Shown one piece after another: positions 34,651-45,750 of a stretch of DNA of 64,000 nt (position 1 is the first letter of the stretch; each line of letters starts with the position of its first letter). Both the position numbers and the translations under genes were made by a program. The stretch is from Gigaspora margarita (Eukaryota; Glomeromycota; Glomeromycetes; Diversisporales; Gigasporaceae). The notes beneath the pieces are model-generated. The model made no database searches. It saw nothing but the letters and a program-made list of their open reading frames with translations, and was not told where the DNA came from. The stretch is from contig WTPW01000199.1 of assembly GCA_009809945.1 (NCBI GenBank), forward strand, positions 205,352-269,351, in the 5' to 3' direction.

Positions 34651-35305
34651 ATAAATTTGAAAAGCTTATTGTAAAAGTATTGAAATTCTTTATACTAACA
34701 AACTTAATTTCATCGTTATAGCAAAAAAAGTATTATATTGATCATTGGTCTGTCCGGTCTAGCTCTATTCGGTCCTATTCAGTCCTGGACCAAAATCTGG
34801 TCCAGTTTTTTAAAAGACTGGGTAGTCTTTTAACTAGGATGGACCAGATGGACTGATTAACAGCCCTAGACTTTACTAGATACTAAAGGTTTTAAACTTG
34901 TTATGGGCAGATGAAGAATTTTAATGTACTTTATTAATTTTTTATTTAAGAAAAAAAAGTTTTATTTAAATATTTAAAATATTAATTTATTTTTTATTTT
35001 TATATTATTATCACGTTTTTTAATTTTCTAAAAGTTTAAAAGTGAGTAATGTTTAAAAATATCATTTAAAAATAGTTTTGAATATGCTGAAGGTTCCAAA
35101 GATAATAGGAGAGCTTAAGGTTAAAGAATTAAATTCTTAAATTCATTATCATACTTGATGGCTGGTTGAGCAGCAGCCATTTAATACACTTGTTTTGAGT
35201 ATTCTTTACATGAGAGATTCTCTGCAATTTAAAATTTCTTCAGTTATTGTGATGTTACTGTTTCTTGCATTCGATTTTTATTTTATTTTTTTTTAATCAA
35301 TAGTA

Positions 35306-35653
35306 CTAAATCACACCACTGGTGCTCAACACCAGTATGCGGTGTAATGTGAAGATCATTATCAAAAAAAATAAACAAAAAAATAAACAAAAATTAAATT
35401 TAATAAATGTAAGTTAGAGTTAATAGTTAGGGTTTAGGGTGAGGTATAGTATATAGTAAATTTTCACAAAGAATTTTTTTTAAAAAAAAAAGGTGGTTTC
35501 ATAGATAAAATTTTGAGTTAGAAGGTATTTTTTAAAAAAATAGTGAAACAGCAAAAAAATTTATGTTACACCAGATCCTTACGTTATACTGCATTTAAAC
35601 AATTTGATTGTTTAAAAATAATTGTAGTGTTGAGCACCAGTAGTGCGATTTAG
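35306..35653. mobile_element. MITE, 348 bp (CTAAATCRCAC ends)
   Basis: CTAAATCACACCACTGGTGC at left and the inverse of CTAAATCGCACTACTGGTGC at right. The core has GTTAGGGTTTAGGGTGAGG, then a stretch (AATTTT...CATAGATAAAATTTTG) found inverted in 56556-56905, an element of almost equal length. TSD not clear. Confidence 0.65.
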
Positions 35654-36479
35654 CAAAACCATTTTTTAATAAAAAAATAAATATATCAATTATTGAATAA
35701 AGTTTAAATTACTACAGTAGCTGAAGATAGTAAACCACATGGCCTTCAGCCATGTAATTTTACTATTATTCTGTGGAATACACCGTATTCACCGATATCC
35801 ATTAAATAACAAGTATTTATTCTATTTGGTTTATATTGATTCCACTATCTACTACTTATAATAGGAAAATAATACTATCATAACTACAAAAACAAAAGAA
35901 AAGTCCACTAACATAAACAAACTAGAAAAAGATCTATAATGGAAGCCCTTCACAATCTACAAAAATTGTTCTCCTGTAATTTTTACTAAGAATAATCCAT
36001 TGTAGATTGGGTTAGAATTATGATAAGATTAAAATTAAAACAAGAAAGTTTCTATTAGTAAAACTTCATGAGGAGCATTTTAATTAGGCCACAGAAGTGG
36101 TTCTTAATTAAAAATCCAAGTCATTTCTGTTTTTTTTTTAAAAAAAATGGTTATTTTGATTGTTTATATTACACCTAATCTTGAAATTTGATTGGTCAAA
36201 AATTATAGGAGAAGCAATTTTTGTAGGTTCTAGAGAGGTTTCCAATATTGAGCCTGTCTGAAACTAGGTTGCAGAATCTGCAAACCTCTATAAATTTTAA
36301 ATTTTCGCAACTAAAATCTGAAGTACATATGCAATTCTGCATAAATTTGCAAATTTTACTTATAATTTCAATTAAATAGTCATGTGCACAACTAAATTTT
36401 TATAATTTTTATAACCTACAAATTTTTTTTATTTGGTTGTGGCCTGCAACTAATTTAAAAGTTGAATTTTGACACTGCT
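35654..36479. other. Intergenic, no gene
   Basis: No supported coding region; CpG-poor unique-looking DNA. Confidence 0.4.
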
Positions 36480-36745
36480 CCCATGAATATGTAAAAACTA
36501 TTGCAGGTCCATAGCAATTACTGCAAATATATTGTAATTATCATGAATATGTAGTAAAGATTCAAAATGTATATAAGATTTTCAAAATTCAATAAAGTAA
36601 AAATAAGTTCCATGCCCACTTCAAATAAAAATAAAATAAATAAATGTAAAACACTTATCTCTTGAATTTGACTTACTTTAAAAAATTATTTGCAACTCAA
36701 TTTGGCAAACTGAATTGATTCTTAATTTCGAATCAGTTTTTTTTA
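36480..36745 (+). repeat. Partial decayed copy of the LTR-like repeat (55635, 62785)
   Basis: Aligns with the middle of the two repeats at 55635-56450 and 62785-63509 (AATTCAATAAAG..AAGATAAG and CTCAATT...ACTGAATTG words), but is CpG-poor. Old fragment. Confidence 0.45.
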
Positions 36746-37109
36746 TGTGTTACTAAGCTTTAAAATTATTAGAACATGTTATGTTATAATGCCCAGAAAG
36801 CATTTCTATATTAACTACAGTCTTTTCATTTTTGTTGATATTCTACCTTCTAGAAAGATTATACAATAGTTAACCTAGTGATGTTTACAGATAATCACAG
36901 ATTATCACTCTCTATATAATACAAAATAATTATGATTGGCAAAATAATGTAAATAAATATTAGATAACATATGATCAGGGCTACAGAAAAATTTGGATAT
37001 CAGGTAGTTTCAAAAACAATAAATATAGTAATATCTTCATAATTATTTATCACTTTATATAATTAAAAAATGGCCTAAGTTAGAGTTAGTGTTAGGTTAG
37101 ATGATAATA

Positions 37110-37449
37110 TGGGGTGTCTCGTATTAAAAGGGCCCATTTTGCAATTTTTTGAAAATGTGTTTTTATTAAATTCATGTAAATTTTGGCATAATTGACATTT
37201 TTCAATTATAAATAAAAGTCGATTTGCATAATAAAAAATGAAGATAATGTAAAAAGAAAAATTACACGAGACTGCCTAAGGTCAAGACATCACGAGATCA
37301 CCCGATAGTCACCTGTTGCCTTTAACCAATCAAAATCGTGAAATTTGCTTAATCCCGGATCAGTCCAAAAATCAAAACAAATGATTAAACTCAATTATCT
37401 CAAAATGAGGTATATGTCAAAATGGGCCCTTTTAATATGAGACACCCCA
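37110..37449. mobile_element. TIR MITE, 340 bp, TA target (TGGGGTGTCTC ends)
   Basis: Left TGGGGTGTCTCGTATTAAAA, right the inverse with one change; pairing continues through GGGCCCATTTTG. TA lies on both sides (37108-09, 37450-51). No coding capacity. Confidence 0.8.
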
Positions 37450-37729
37450 TATGGTTTAGCCCAATTTTATTTGTGATAGTAAACAAATGATGTAATTGCA
37501 TGATTTTACATAATGTAATAATCACTGGGTTCACTATTCTTAAAGTGCCCATATGATTATATAGAGGGTGCCAATTTGTGATAATTACTAGGTTAACTGC
37601 TATACAAGTGTTCCTACCTCTCTTAGGCTATTTGAAGTTAATTGTTTTGGTTAATATTACTTCTCTCTCTTCTGAATTTTATAGAAGAGTCACCAAAATT
37701 TCAGATCAGATACATCAGATTAGGTACTA

Positions 37730-38025
37730 GTCAAAATCCTGACAAACAGAATCCCAACAGGTTATAATCCTAACAAAAAATCCTAACAATAAAAATTCCA
37801 ACAATCCCAACAACAAAAAAATCATTAAATTTATTTAAGTTAGGTTAGGGCTAAGTGAATGCTTAGATTGGGGTTAGGGTAAGCACCTGGGTTAGGGTTT
37901 GGATTTGGTTGATTTTATAGTAAAGTTGCTTAAGGAAGGCTTTATTTGATTGTTAGGATTTTTAATTGTCAGAATTTTTTTCAGGATTATTAACCTGTCA
38001 GGAGTTTGTTTATTAGGATTTTGAC
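37730..38025. mobile_element. MITE of repeated ATCCTRACAA words, 296 bp
   Basis: Left GTCAAAATCCTGACAAACAG; the inverse of the right end is GTCAAAATCCTAATAAACAA. Each arm repeats AATCCTAACAA several times. The core is telomere-like (GTTAGGTTAGGGCTAAG, GGGGTTAGGGTAAG, GGGTTAGGGTTTGG). TSD not clear. Confidence 0.6.
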
Positions 38026-38374
38026 CCAAACCCATCAGATCTAGGTTGGTATTTAGTTCTAAATGTTAGTAGCTTCTATAGCAACATTATCAGTAGGCCA
38101 AATTGTTCAATTCTAATCTAGCTGACATAATTCTGATGCACTCTGATATATCCCAACAGAAATTTGAAAACCTCCTTTGAGTTTTTTCTTCCTTCCAGTA
38201 AATTGAATATCTAAAAAAAAGTAAAATTCAAAAGAATAAAAATACTACATAACTGCAAAATAATATAATAGAGTGCAGTTTCAAATTTTGATTTAAATTA
38301 AACTTATAGCTAATTTGAAAATAGTAGGACATGTAATAAATTTTTTGATAGTTATTAGCAAATTTTGGTAATTA

Positions 38375-38714
38375 TTTTCAGTAATAAAAGTATAGTTTTT
38401 GACAATATAATTTTCAGCCAGTTCAAAATATACTGCAATAATATATTAGTCAAAAATTATATTATTATCAATCTATAGGTGGGGGTGAAATTACTCTTCT
38501 TAATAAGAAGTTCTTGTTAAAATTGTTGAAATTATTTGATGGTAAAAATGGTAAAATTAGCTAAGCTAAATCAAATACAATAATTGTTTTAGATTTAATT
38601 TATAAATATACTAAAAATGTTGAAATTATTGTTGAAATTATTGTTGTAATTAAAAAAATTGAAAATGAATTTCACCCCAACAATATATCAAACTATACTA
38701 TTATTACCAAAAAA
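38375..38714. mobile_element. TIR element related to the foldback at 61066-61196
   Basis: Left TTTTCAGTAATAAAAGTATA, right the inverse of TTTTTGGTAATAATAGTATA. The following GACAATATAATTTTCAGCCAG matches TAATATAATTTTCGGCCAG at 61095-61120. Larger and CpG-poorer than that copy. Confidence 0.5.
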
Positions 38715-39465
38715 TAATTATTATAATTTGGATAATCATCACAAAATTAATCATGTGTCCCATTAATTTTCAAATCAGCTATACATCCATCAAAATTTAA
38801 AATAATCCAAATAGTTATTTTACAGTTATATAGCAATATAAAATAATAAAAATAATTTTAAAAAATAATTTAAAAAGAAAATAAAATAATTTAAAATAAA
38901 ATAAAAAAATTTAAAGGTAGAGTATATATAGCTCATTTTTTATATGAACACAGTGGTCAATATTTTTGTCTTTTGAAAATAAAAAAATATTTTATTATTT
39001 TAATTGATAATCCATGAGGGTGATCATAGCAGTCAACTGATTTGCCATACTATTTATAACTAAGTTTTTTGTTATATATAAATTTATAAAAAAGACATAT
39101 AAAATTCCTATAAGCTTTGAATTCAAGATGTTTCTTCCCCTATATATTAACTTAAAATTAAAATTTTCAGAAATATAGAACAAGGGGAGAAGAAAAAATT
39201 AAGCATAAAAATCAGATTAAAATTTCAATGATTTTGCACAAAATGAAAATGTAACTTTGTGAAAACCAAATATTTTTCAATTTTAAGATAAGAAGCATGT
39301 ATAAAAACATGCTCTGAACAACTTTACTTAGGAGATAAAAGTAGATTACCTTGTAAGAAAAATGGGTTATCTATGTACTCAAGTTAAAATTTATCATATT
39401 TCAATATTAAACTTTTTTTTTATTAGTAACCTACTTTGGGCTCTTAAGCAAAGTTGTTCAGCATA

Positions 39466-39959
39466 TGGGAGGTCAAAAGTAGAAACCACCCAATTTGTTT
39501 TTAGTAAGTTTTTTTAAAAATTTTAATTAAAAAATCTTGACAATTATTAAACCAAACCTAATAATTTTTTTATTTTAATTCTATAACTATATAGAATTAA
39601 AATAAAAAAATTTTTATCAAGTTTGGTTTAATGGTTGTTGAGATTAGTGATGGCACCAAAATTGATTTTTGAAAAAGGCCTATTTTGTCTTCATTAGAAA
39701 AAATTAAAATTTTTTATAAGGAAGAGCAAATAAAATTTATATAGATATATTCTTTATAATTTTGTCTATTCAAAAAAAGTATCAAATAATTTTGTCTTTC
39801 AAGTAAAATAGGTCAAAAATAATTTTGTCTTCAAATTTTAATTTCAGGGTTTCAAACCTGAAATGCTTTCGTCCTCATGTATAGTTAAGATATTTTAATT
39901 TAAAGTCTGAAAAAATTTACTTAGAAACAAATTGGGTAGTTTTTACTTATGACTGCCCA
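39466..39959. mobile_element. TIR element, 494 bp, TA target
   Basis: TGGGAGGTCAAAAGTAGAAA at left pairs with the inverse of the right end (TGGGCAGTCATAAGTAAAAA), then ACCCAATTTGTTT in both. TA flanks at 39464-65 and 39960-61. It lies in the spacer of the large inverted repeat. Confidence 0.6.
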
Positions 39960-40698
39960 TATAACTTTACTCATGATTGAGATCAAAACAGAACTCTAAA
40001 ATATATATAGATAGGTAAGATTATTATAAAATTACTAAAAATAGAAAGATCTGCAGAAAAACATCAAAAATAAGCAAAAAATTACTCAAAATAAAAAAAT
40101 CTGCATAAAAACCTTCAAAAATAAACAAACTAATATCTAACCTATCTATATATATTTTGAGATCCTGTCAGAATGTGCTTTCTTGGACCTTTTACTAAGT
40201 GAAAAATGGGTTAAAGTTAGAAAAAATTTTTTTTCTAAAAAATTTTTTTAGAAAAAAAATTTTTTTCTAACTTTAACACCATTTTTTGCTTAAGAGCCCA
40301 AAGTAGGTACCTAATAAGGAAAAAAAGTTTTATATTAAGATATGATAAATTTTAACTTTGGTACATAGATAACTCATTTTCCTTACAAAGTAACCTATTT
40401 CTATCTCCTAAGTAAAGTTGTTCAGAGCATGTTTTTATATATGCTTCTTATTTTAAATTCAGAAAATATTTGTTTTTCATAAAGTTGCATTTTCATTTTG
40501 TGCAAAATTAGCAAAATTTCAATCAGATTTTTAAGCTCAATTTTTTTTTGTCTTCTTATTCTATATTTCTGAAAATGTTAATTTTAAGTTAATATAGGAA
40601 AAAAACATTATGAATTCAAAGCTTATAGTAATTTTATATATTTTTTTTATAAATTTTATATATAAAAAATTTTCATATGACATATCAGTTGACTGATA

Positions 40699-41155
40699 GT
40701 GTAATATGATGCAGATCACATATAAAATTACTATAGATAAAATATGGCGTACTTCTATCTAAAAAAAAATTTACTAAGGTAATGACACATGGCCACTAAT
40801 TGAAAGTTATAGAGCGTATCAAGATGCTTCTAACTGTAGTTAGTTCATTCAAATCAGCCTAGTGAATAGTGAAATATCATCAAAAAACGATTGGCTGACT
40901 ATATAAAATCTCAATATAAACAATGTATATTTATATAGAGATTTTATATAATTAGTTAATCATTTTTTGATGATATATCACCATCCACTGAGCCAATTTG
41001 GATGAACTAACCACTGTTAGCTGCATCTCAATAAGCTCTACAACTTTCAATTAGTGGCCATGTGTTATTAACTTGGTAAGAAAATTTTTTTTAGATGGAA
41101 ACATGCCACATTTCGGATATAGTAATTTTTATATGTGATCTGTGTCATGTTACAC
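40699..41155. mobile_element. Large foldback MITE, 457 bp, TA target
   Basis: Nearly the whole element folds on itself: ends GTGTAATATGATGCAGATCA and GATCTGTGTCATGTTACAC, arms meeting near 40925. TA at 40697-98 and 41156-57. The empty site is visible in the opposite arm of the enclosing inverted repeat (CTGCTATGATCAC read from 39020-39035 inverted). Confidence 0.75.
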
Positions 41156-41209
41156 TATGATCACTCTCCAGTTGACAGTAAGATTATCAATTAAACAGTT
41201 TTTAAAAAT

Positions 41210-41470
41210 TAAATAAAAGTTTAGAATAGGTTTTTCTAAATCAAATAGTAGTAAAATTATCAAAATTAGTTGGATTTGTCAAGATATATATATTTAAAAA
41301 TTAGGTATCATTTTTGTCATATAATGATCATATAATATGAACCAGTCAAAATTAGTAATTTTGTATAACTATGGAGAATTTGAAGTCACATCAGAAAACT
41401 TTACAATATATACAAATAAATTTTTTTAAATATTTTATATATTAAAATTTTTACTACTATTATAAAATGA
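41210..41470. repeat. Diverged copy of the 52163-52640 TIR element
   Basis: Shares GTTTAGAATAGGTTTTTCTAA-like, AAAATTATCAAAATT and CAGTCAAAATTAGTAATTTTG-like stretches with 42677 and 52163. Ends not found. Confidence 0.4.
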
Positions 41471-41530
41471 GTTTTAATATTATTTTCTTATTCTAATTTT
41501 TATTGTTTTAGTTAATTCTATTATTATTTT

Positions 41531-42603
41531 TTTTTTTTTTAACCTTAAGTAGCACTTGCGCCAGCTTTATTAGTTTAACCAAATTAATACAAATTGCCAA
41601 AAATCAACAAATATCAACTAGCAAACTAAATACTATAGCTGTGCAGAACCCGATCTTTTTACAAAGACCCAAGTCTGGCTACTGCACTGATGTTTGTCTA
41701 CCAAGAATTAGTTTAAGTTATTGACCTTATACTTCTCCAAAGTTACGATAAGGCTCTCAGCTTCCTCTTTATATTCTAATCCTTCAAAAAACTTCATCTC
41801 TGAGCTACTTATAAAGAAAAGAAAAAGAAAGGATATATAAAAGGGAGAATATACAACTAAACAAATCCAACAAACAAACCCAAAGATAAAACAAACAAAG
41901 AAAAACAAACAAAAAGAGAAGAACAAAGAAAAAGTCATGAAAAAATAGAAAATGAAGGTGCTAATACGTCTAAATACTAAACGATAAAAATTATATAATA
42001 CTACATAAATATCATTTATGAATATGTTATATGTACAATAAAGAAAAAAGAAAAATCTAGAATTTAATTAAATCCAACCAGCCTACAACTTTGCATTACT
42101 ATCTTATCATGCATCATTCCTGTTTACCACCTTGCATGCCTTTTTCCCGATTAGAATAGAAACAACAATGCTGATTTTTTGGAGGGGGTACGCCGGATTT
42201 CCCACTTTTTTGCCAAAATTCTAGTCGAAAAAAGCTCAGCGAGAATATGGTAGGGGGTGTTCATAAATTTTCTCTTGGACTTGCATCAAAAAACCTTAAA
42301 GAGGGTATTAAAAAACTCATTTTCTTTTAGTTCACCGCCTAGCCAAACCAAGGTATCTTCGTCGACAGAAGCGACAACTTCTACCAGAATTTCTTGTACC
42401 AAGGGCACCCACTGCCAGTTATCTTGCACAACTGATGCTTCTGGCTTGCTTGCCAAATATATAAAGGAGTCCTACTTAATAGTGTTGACCTTTATAGAAC
42501 TGATGTATGAAGTTGCTTCGTCTATTACTAAAAGAAATTTTTTGTTTTATGTTTGCTTAGAATTTTGGAGCAAGTGATCATCAGAAAGAGTTGTGGATGG
42601 TTG
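41531..42603 (-). mobile_element. 5'-truncated non-LTR retroelement copy with 23-bp TSD
   Basis: Poly-T at the left edge (tail of a minus-strand copy) and identical 23-base flanks at 41508-41530 and 42604-42626. The minus-strand 3' end AATAAAGCTGGCGCAAGTGC resembles the LINE end at 43400. One minus-strand stretch reads as protein (SVVQDNWQWVPLVQ, TLVWLGGELKENEFFNTL, about 42300-42460), family unknown. Another reads MKFFEGLEYKEEAESLIVTL, ending near 41717. The frame at 42257-42577 (+) is not supported. Confidence 0.7.
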
Positions 42604-42995
42604 TTAGTTAATTCTATTATTATTTTATTAGTATATTATTATTATTATTATTATAAATAGTTAAATAGGAGAACAGATTAAGGGTAGGGGGTACTATTTT
42701 AAAATTATATATAATCTTAATGGTAAATTTTTTTTATAATTAATTTTATAAAAAATTATAGTAAGTAAACTAATTTTAAAACTTAAGAAAAGTTTGTAGA
42801 GCAGGTTTTTCTGATTCTAATAATAGTAAAATTATTAAAAATTGATTAAAAACTCAGAAAAATATATTTTTAAAGATTGGGTATTAAAATTTAGTAATAA
42901 AACTAACTTATAAATTTACATAAATTGACCAATCAGAATTAGTAATTTTGTGCAACCCCAGAAAAATTTGGGCTAACCCAGAAAAACTTTGTATT

Positions 42996-43235
42996 TTTTT
43001 TTTTTTTTTTAAACTTTGGCAGTCCCGCTGATCGAGTTTATTAGATTTTTAATTGACAAGTGATTACATTTGGAATGAGAGTACAACTAGCCACACGTGC
43101 ACTTTTGGTGCCTAATTTAAGTAGTCTGCCCTAAGGTTCTACACTAGTTGCCATACCTGCAACCCAACTACGGGAATTGCCTAATTAAACTCTCTGATTT
43201 TTGCCTGCCTGTCCCCACCGCACCCTAACTCATAC
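42996..43235 (-). mobile_element. SINE/LINE-tail retroposed copy, 240 bp
   Basis: Poly-T at left and the 15-bp duplication GAAAAACTTTGTATT at 42981-42995 and 43236-43250. The minus-strand tail ...GACTGCCAAAGTTTAAAA resembles the LINE end at 43400. The inner AGACTACTTAAATTAGGC is shared with the SINE at 21500-21848. Confidence 0.75.
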
Positions 43236-43749
43236 GAAAAACTTTGTATTATATACAACTATAATTTTTTAAAATATAATAATAGTTCAAAATTTTACCA
43301 TAATAGATAAATTGGTTTATTTATATTTTTTAAAATTTTAATAAAAATTAGTTGTAATTTAAAAAGTTTTATTAGTTGCATATATATATATATATTTTTT
43401 CACTTTGGCAGTTTCGCCAGTACTTTATTAAGATACTAAGTATATCGATAAATTTATACACTTGTTTACTCCTAATTTGCAAGCCTGACATCACCCGGCT
43501 ACCCTAAGGCGCCCAAGTGCAACCTACCGCACTAGTTTAAGATAATTCAGAAACTAGGGGCTGTGTTAAACCAGTCTAAGTGCCACACCAAAATGGCTTT
43601 CCACCAGCTAATATTCTATCACCTATCGCTGACATGCAAAGGTTAAGGGAACCTTGCTTCTGCTCCATTTTCCTTCTTTTAACTTCCTCATTCAACTTTC
43701 CTTCTTCATTTTTAGAGCTTTTTGCATGACTTAGATTAGAGGTTCTCTT

Positions 43750-45015
43750 CTAAGTCTTCTTTTTAGCCGAGATTCCTGTCTTTGGGACCTGTTTTTTATG
43801 CCGATTTCTCTTATGCATCCAGCAGATTCCTTCTTTTCGCTCCCATTCCACTGTCTTTTCACATCTCTGTCTCCAGATAATTTCGTGAAAGTAGTCCCAT
43901 GCCATAAGAGAAAAGAGTTGCAAAATTAATTTTACATCACTTCTTGCAAGACCTAACATTATTAGATTCTCCTCGGTGCAAGTCTTATATAAACCCCTTA
44001 TAAGACCTTCTCTCCTTTCCTTTCTCTCCTGTGCACTTGAACCAAACAGACAATTGTGGAGTTGCATTGCTGAAACTTCGCTCTTCTTTCTGTCTTTATT
44101 TAAGAGTGCAAGTATAAACTTAACTACTACTTTCTCATTTTCTTGCCAAAGGGTTTCTTGAGCTTCGCATATCACCAAATATTCCTGAGTCTCCTTGACA
44201 TTGCTTTTACACACTTTACATATATCATCCTTATATAGGTCTGGATGCACTGTTTTGAGATTAGCAAGGGTTGGAAGCCTACTATGTAGACACTTGATCA
44301 AGAAATTGAGTTTCTTTCCTTTGTGCATTGAAGTACACCTAACACCACTTTGTCTTTTAATTCTTCTCCAAAGACTTTCCCATGCCCATGTATGGTAGTG
44401 GTCTTTTTCTTTCAGCCAGCTAGGGATGCTAAACATTCTCCAATCTGCTGCTATTCGCAACTCTTCAATTTCTTTTATAACTTTTCTTACTGGCATTTCG
44501 ATAAGCTTGTCTTGCCAGTATATGTTGTATCTAATTCTTGAGCTTACTTTCATATTCTGAACCGTAAGTAAGGGGGCTTCCTGACCTTCTTTCGCTAACT
44601 CATCCACTTTGTCATTCCAGTAATCATTACTATGCCCCTTGACTTTAATCAACTCTACTTTTAAGTTTTTACTGCGTTTTGTATCTAGGATCTTAAGCAA
44701 CAAATTATAGTTCTTCTGCCATAACCACTCCTTGTTTGACCTAAATCTTTTACTTGCATTAATTTCCAGAATCACAGCTGCACTGTCAGTATAGATCTTG
44801 ACCTTACTGTCTTGTGGGGTTATTAATAGGACCATCCAGATTGCTGCTAGTTCTGTTCTTGTTGACGAGGGCCAATCTTGAATACTGAGGTTCCCTTTCT
44901 GGATCATTTTTTTCCCTTCTTTGTCAACCTGTATCCACCCTAAACCTTGTTTACAGCTCTTTCCCCTTTCTGAACACTCCTTGTGCAATGAACCATCTGT
45001 ATAAAAAACCAACAA
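43750..45015 (-). CDS. LINE RNase H and C-terminal region (partial)
   Basis: 421 codons. Residues 1-135 are RNase H: VFYTDGS (first Asp), TRTELAA (Glu), KIYTDSAAV (second Asp) and VKGHSNDYWNDKVDELA (His/Asp). Then a basic region and CKVC...YLVIC near residue 265, the usual post-RNase-H Cys motif with Tyr where His is usual. The Met at 45015 is not a natural start; the domain belongs to a longer polyprotein. An upstream frame (45452-44940) continues it with one frameshift near 45010, so this copy is inactive. Upstream coding pieces lie beyond the hAT at 47652-47269 and 47259-47125. Confidence 0.85.
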   Translation of the reverse strand: MLVFYTDGSLHKECSERGKSCKQGLGWIQVDKEGKKMIQKGNLSIQDWPSSTRTELAAIWMVLLITPQDSKVKIYTDSAAVILEINASKRFRSNKEWLWQKNYNLLLKILDTKRSKNLKVELIKVKGHSNDYWNDKVDELAKEGQEAPLLTVQNMKVSSRIRYNIYWQDKLIEMPVRKVIKEIEELRIAADWRMFSIPSWLKEKDHYHTWAWESLWRRIKRQSGVRCTSMHKGKKLNFLIKCLHSRLPTLANLKTVHPDLYKDDICKVCKSNVKETQEYLVICEAQETLWQENEKVVVKFILALLNKDRKKSEVSAMQLHNCLFGSSAQERKERREGLIRGLYKTCTEENLIMLGLARSDVKLILQLFSLMAWDYFHEIIWRQRCEKTVEWERKEGICWMHKRNRHKKQVPKTGISAKKKT

Positions 45016-45750
45016 TTATCTGCTATGCTAATGTTTTTATCTAACTGCTCTAGTAGCAAATTTTCGCAGTAGTGACTAAAACCCTGCCTTTTTATCAATT
45101 CTATCTCTATTCTCTCTATATTAATAACCCCCGTCAGGCTTGCTCTAGCAATTCTATCTAACTCCTCCTTTTTAACTACGCACTTTTCTAATAAGCTTTT
45201 AACTATATCTGCTGATATGTTAAAAACCCAATCGCTCTCCTGCCTTTTAGCACCCTGGAGTGCTGTAGAAATTTCCTTCTTTTGGACCCATTGCTGCTGC
45301 GGCTTGTCTGAATTACTTGCTTTATTCACTGCTAGTCTAATTCTGGCTCCCTCCTTATTAATGTCCGGCCATTTTTCTAAAAGCACTTTCCTTTCTTTTT
45401 TCTCAACTACTCTACATATATCTATCTCATTCTCCTTACCCTTCATTAGCACCTATTCTTTTTTCCTACCATCTAATATAATATTCTTTTGCTTAATCAC
45501 AGGTAGGGTGCGGGACGGGCTGGGCTTAGCCTGGAAACTTGCGGGCCAGGCCGGGCTTTGGTTCAATTCGGGCCTTAATTTTTGAGCCCGCTATTATTCG
45601 GGCCATACACAGATCGGGCCTGTTAAATATCGGGCTGGGTTCAAGCTTTATAAGAAAGCCCGATTAGGCCCGATTATACCCAGTAAACTTATAGTCAAAA
45701 TCATAACCTAACTTTATAGTATTATAAGAGCATTCAAATAAGCATATATC

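Larger units (their letters stand above)
27101..34868. mobile_element. hAT element split by a LINE (1.6 kb without it)
   Basis: Left TAGGGCTGTTAATCGGTCC, right the inverse of TAGGGCTGTTAATCAGTCC. Perfect 8-bp duplication GACTTTAC at 27093-27100 and 34869-34876. GGTCC/GGACC words repeat near the right end. Removing the inserted LINE and one copy of its TSD leaves 1621 bases with no transposase frame, so non-autonomous. It also holds a foldback (27365) and a Harbinger-like MITE (27808). Confidence 0.88.
38998..41194. repeat. Compound 2.2-kb inverted repeat with two elements inside
   Basis: TTTAATTGATAATC at 38998 pairs with GATTATCAATTAAA ending 41194. Inner arms of about 430 bases (39010-39445 against 40275-40696) are plainly inverted copies, for example CTACTTTGGGCTCTTAAGCA at 39432 and GCTTAAGAGCCCAAAGTAGG at 40287. 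Separate TA-flanked elements sit in the spacer (39466-39959) and in the right arm (40699-41155). An AT hairpin lies at 40205-40290. The frame at 38995-39183 is within the left arm and not a gene. Confidence 0.7.
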
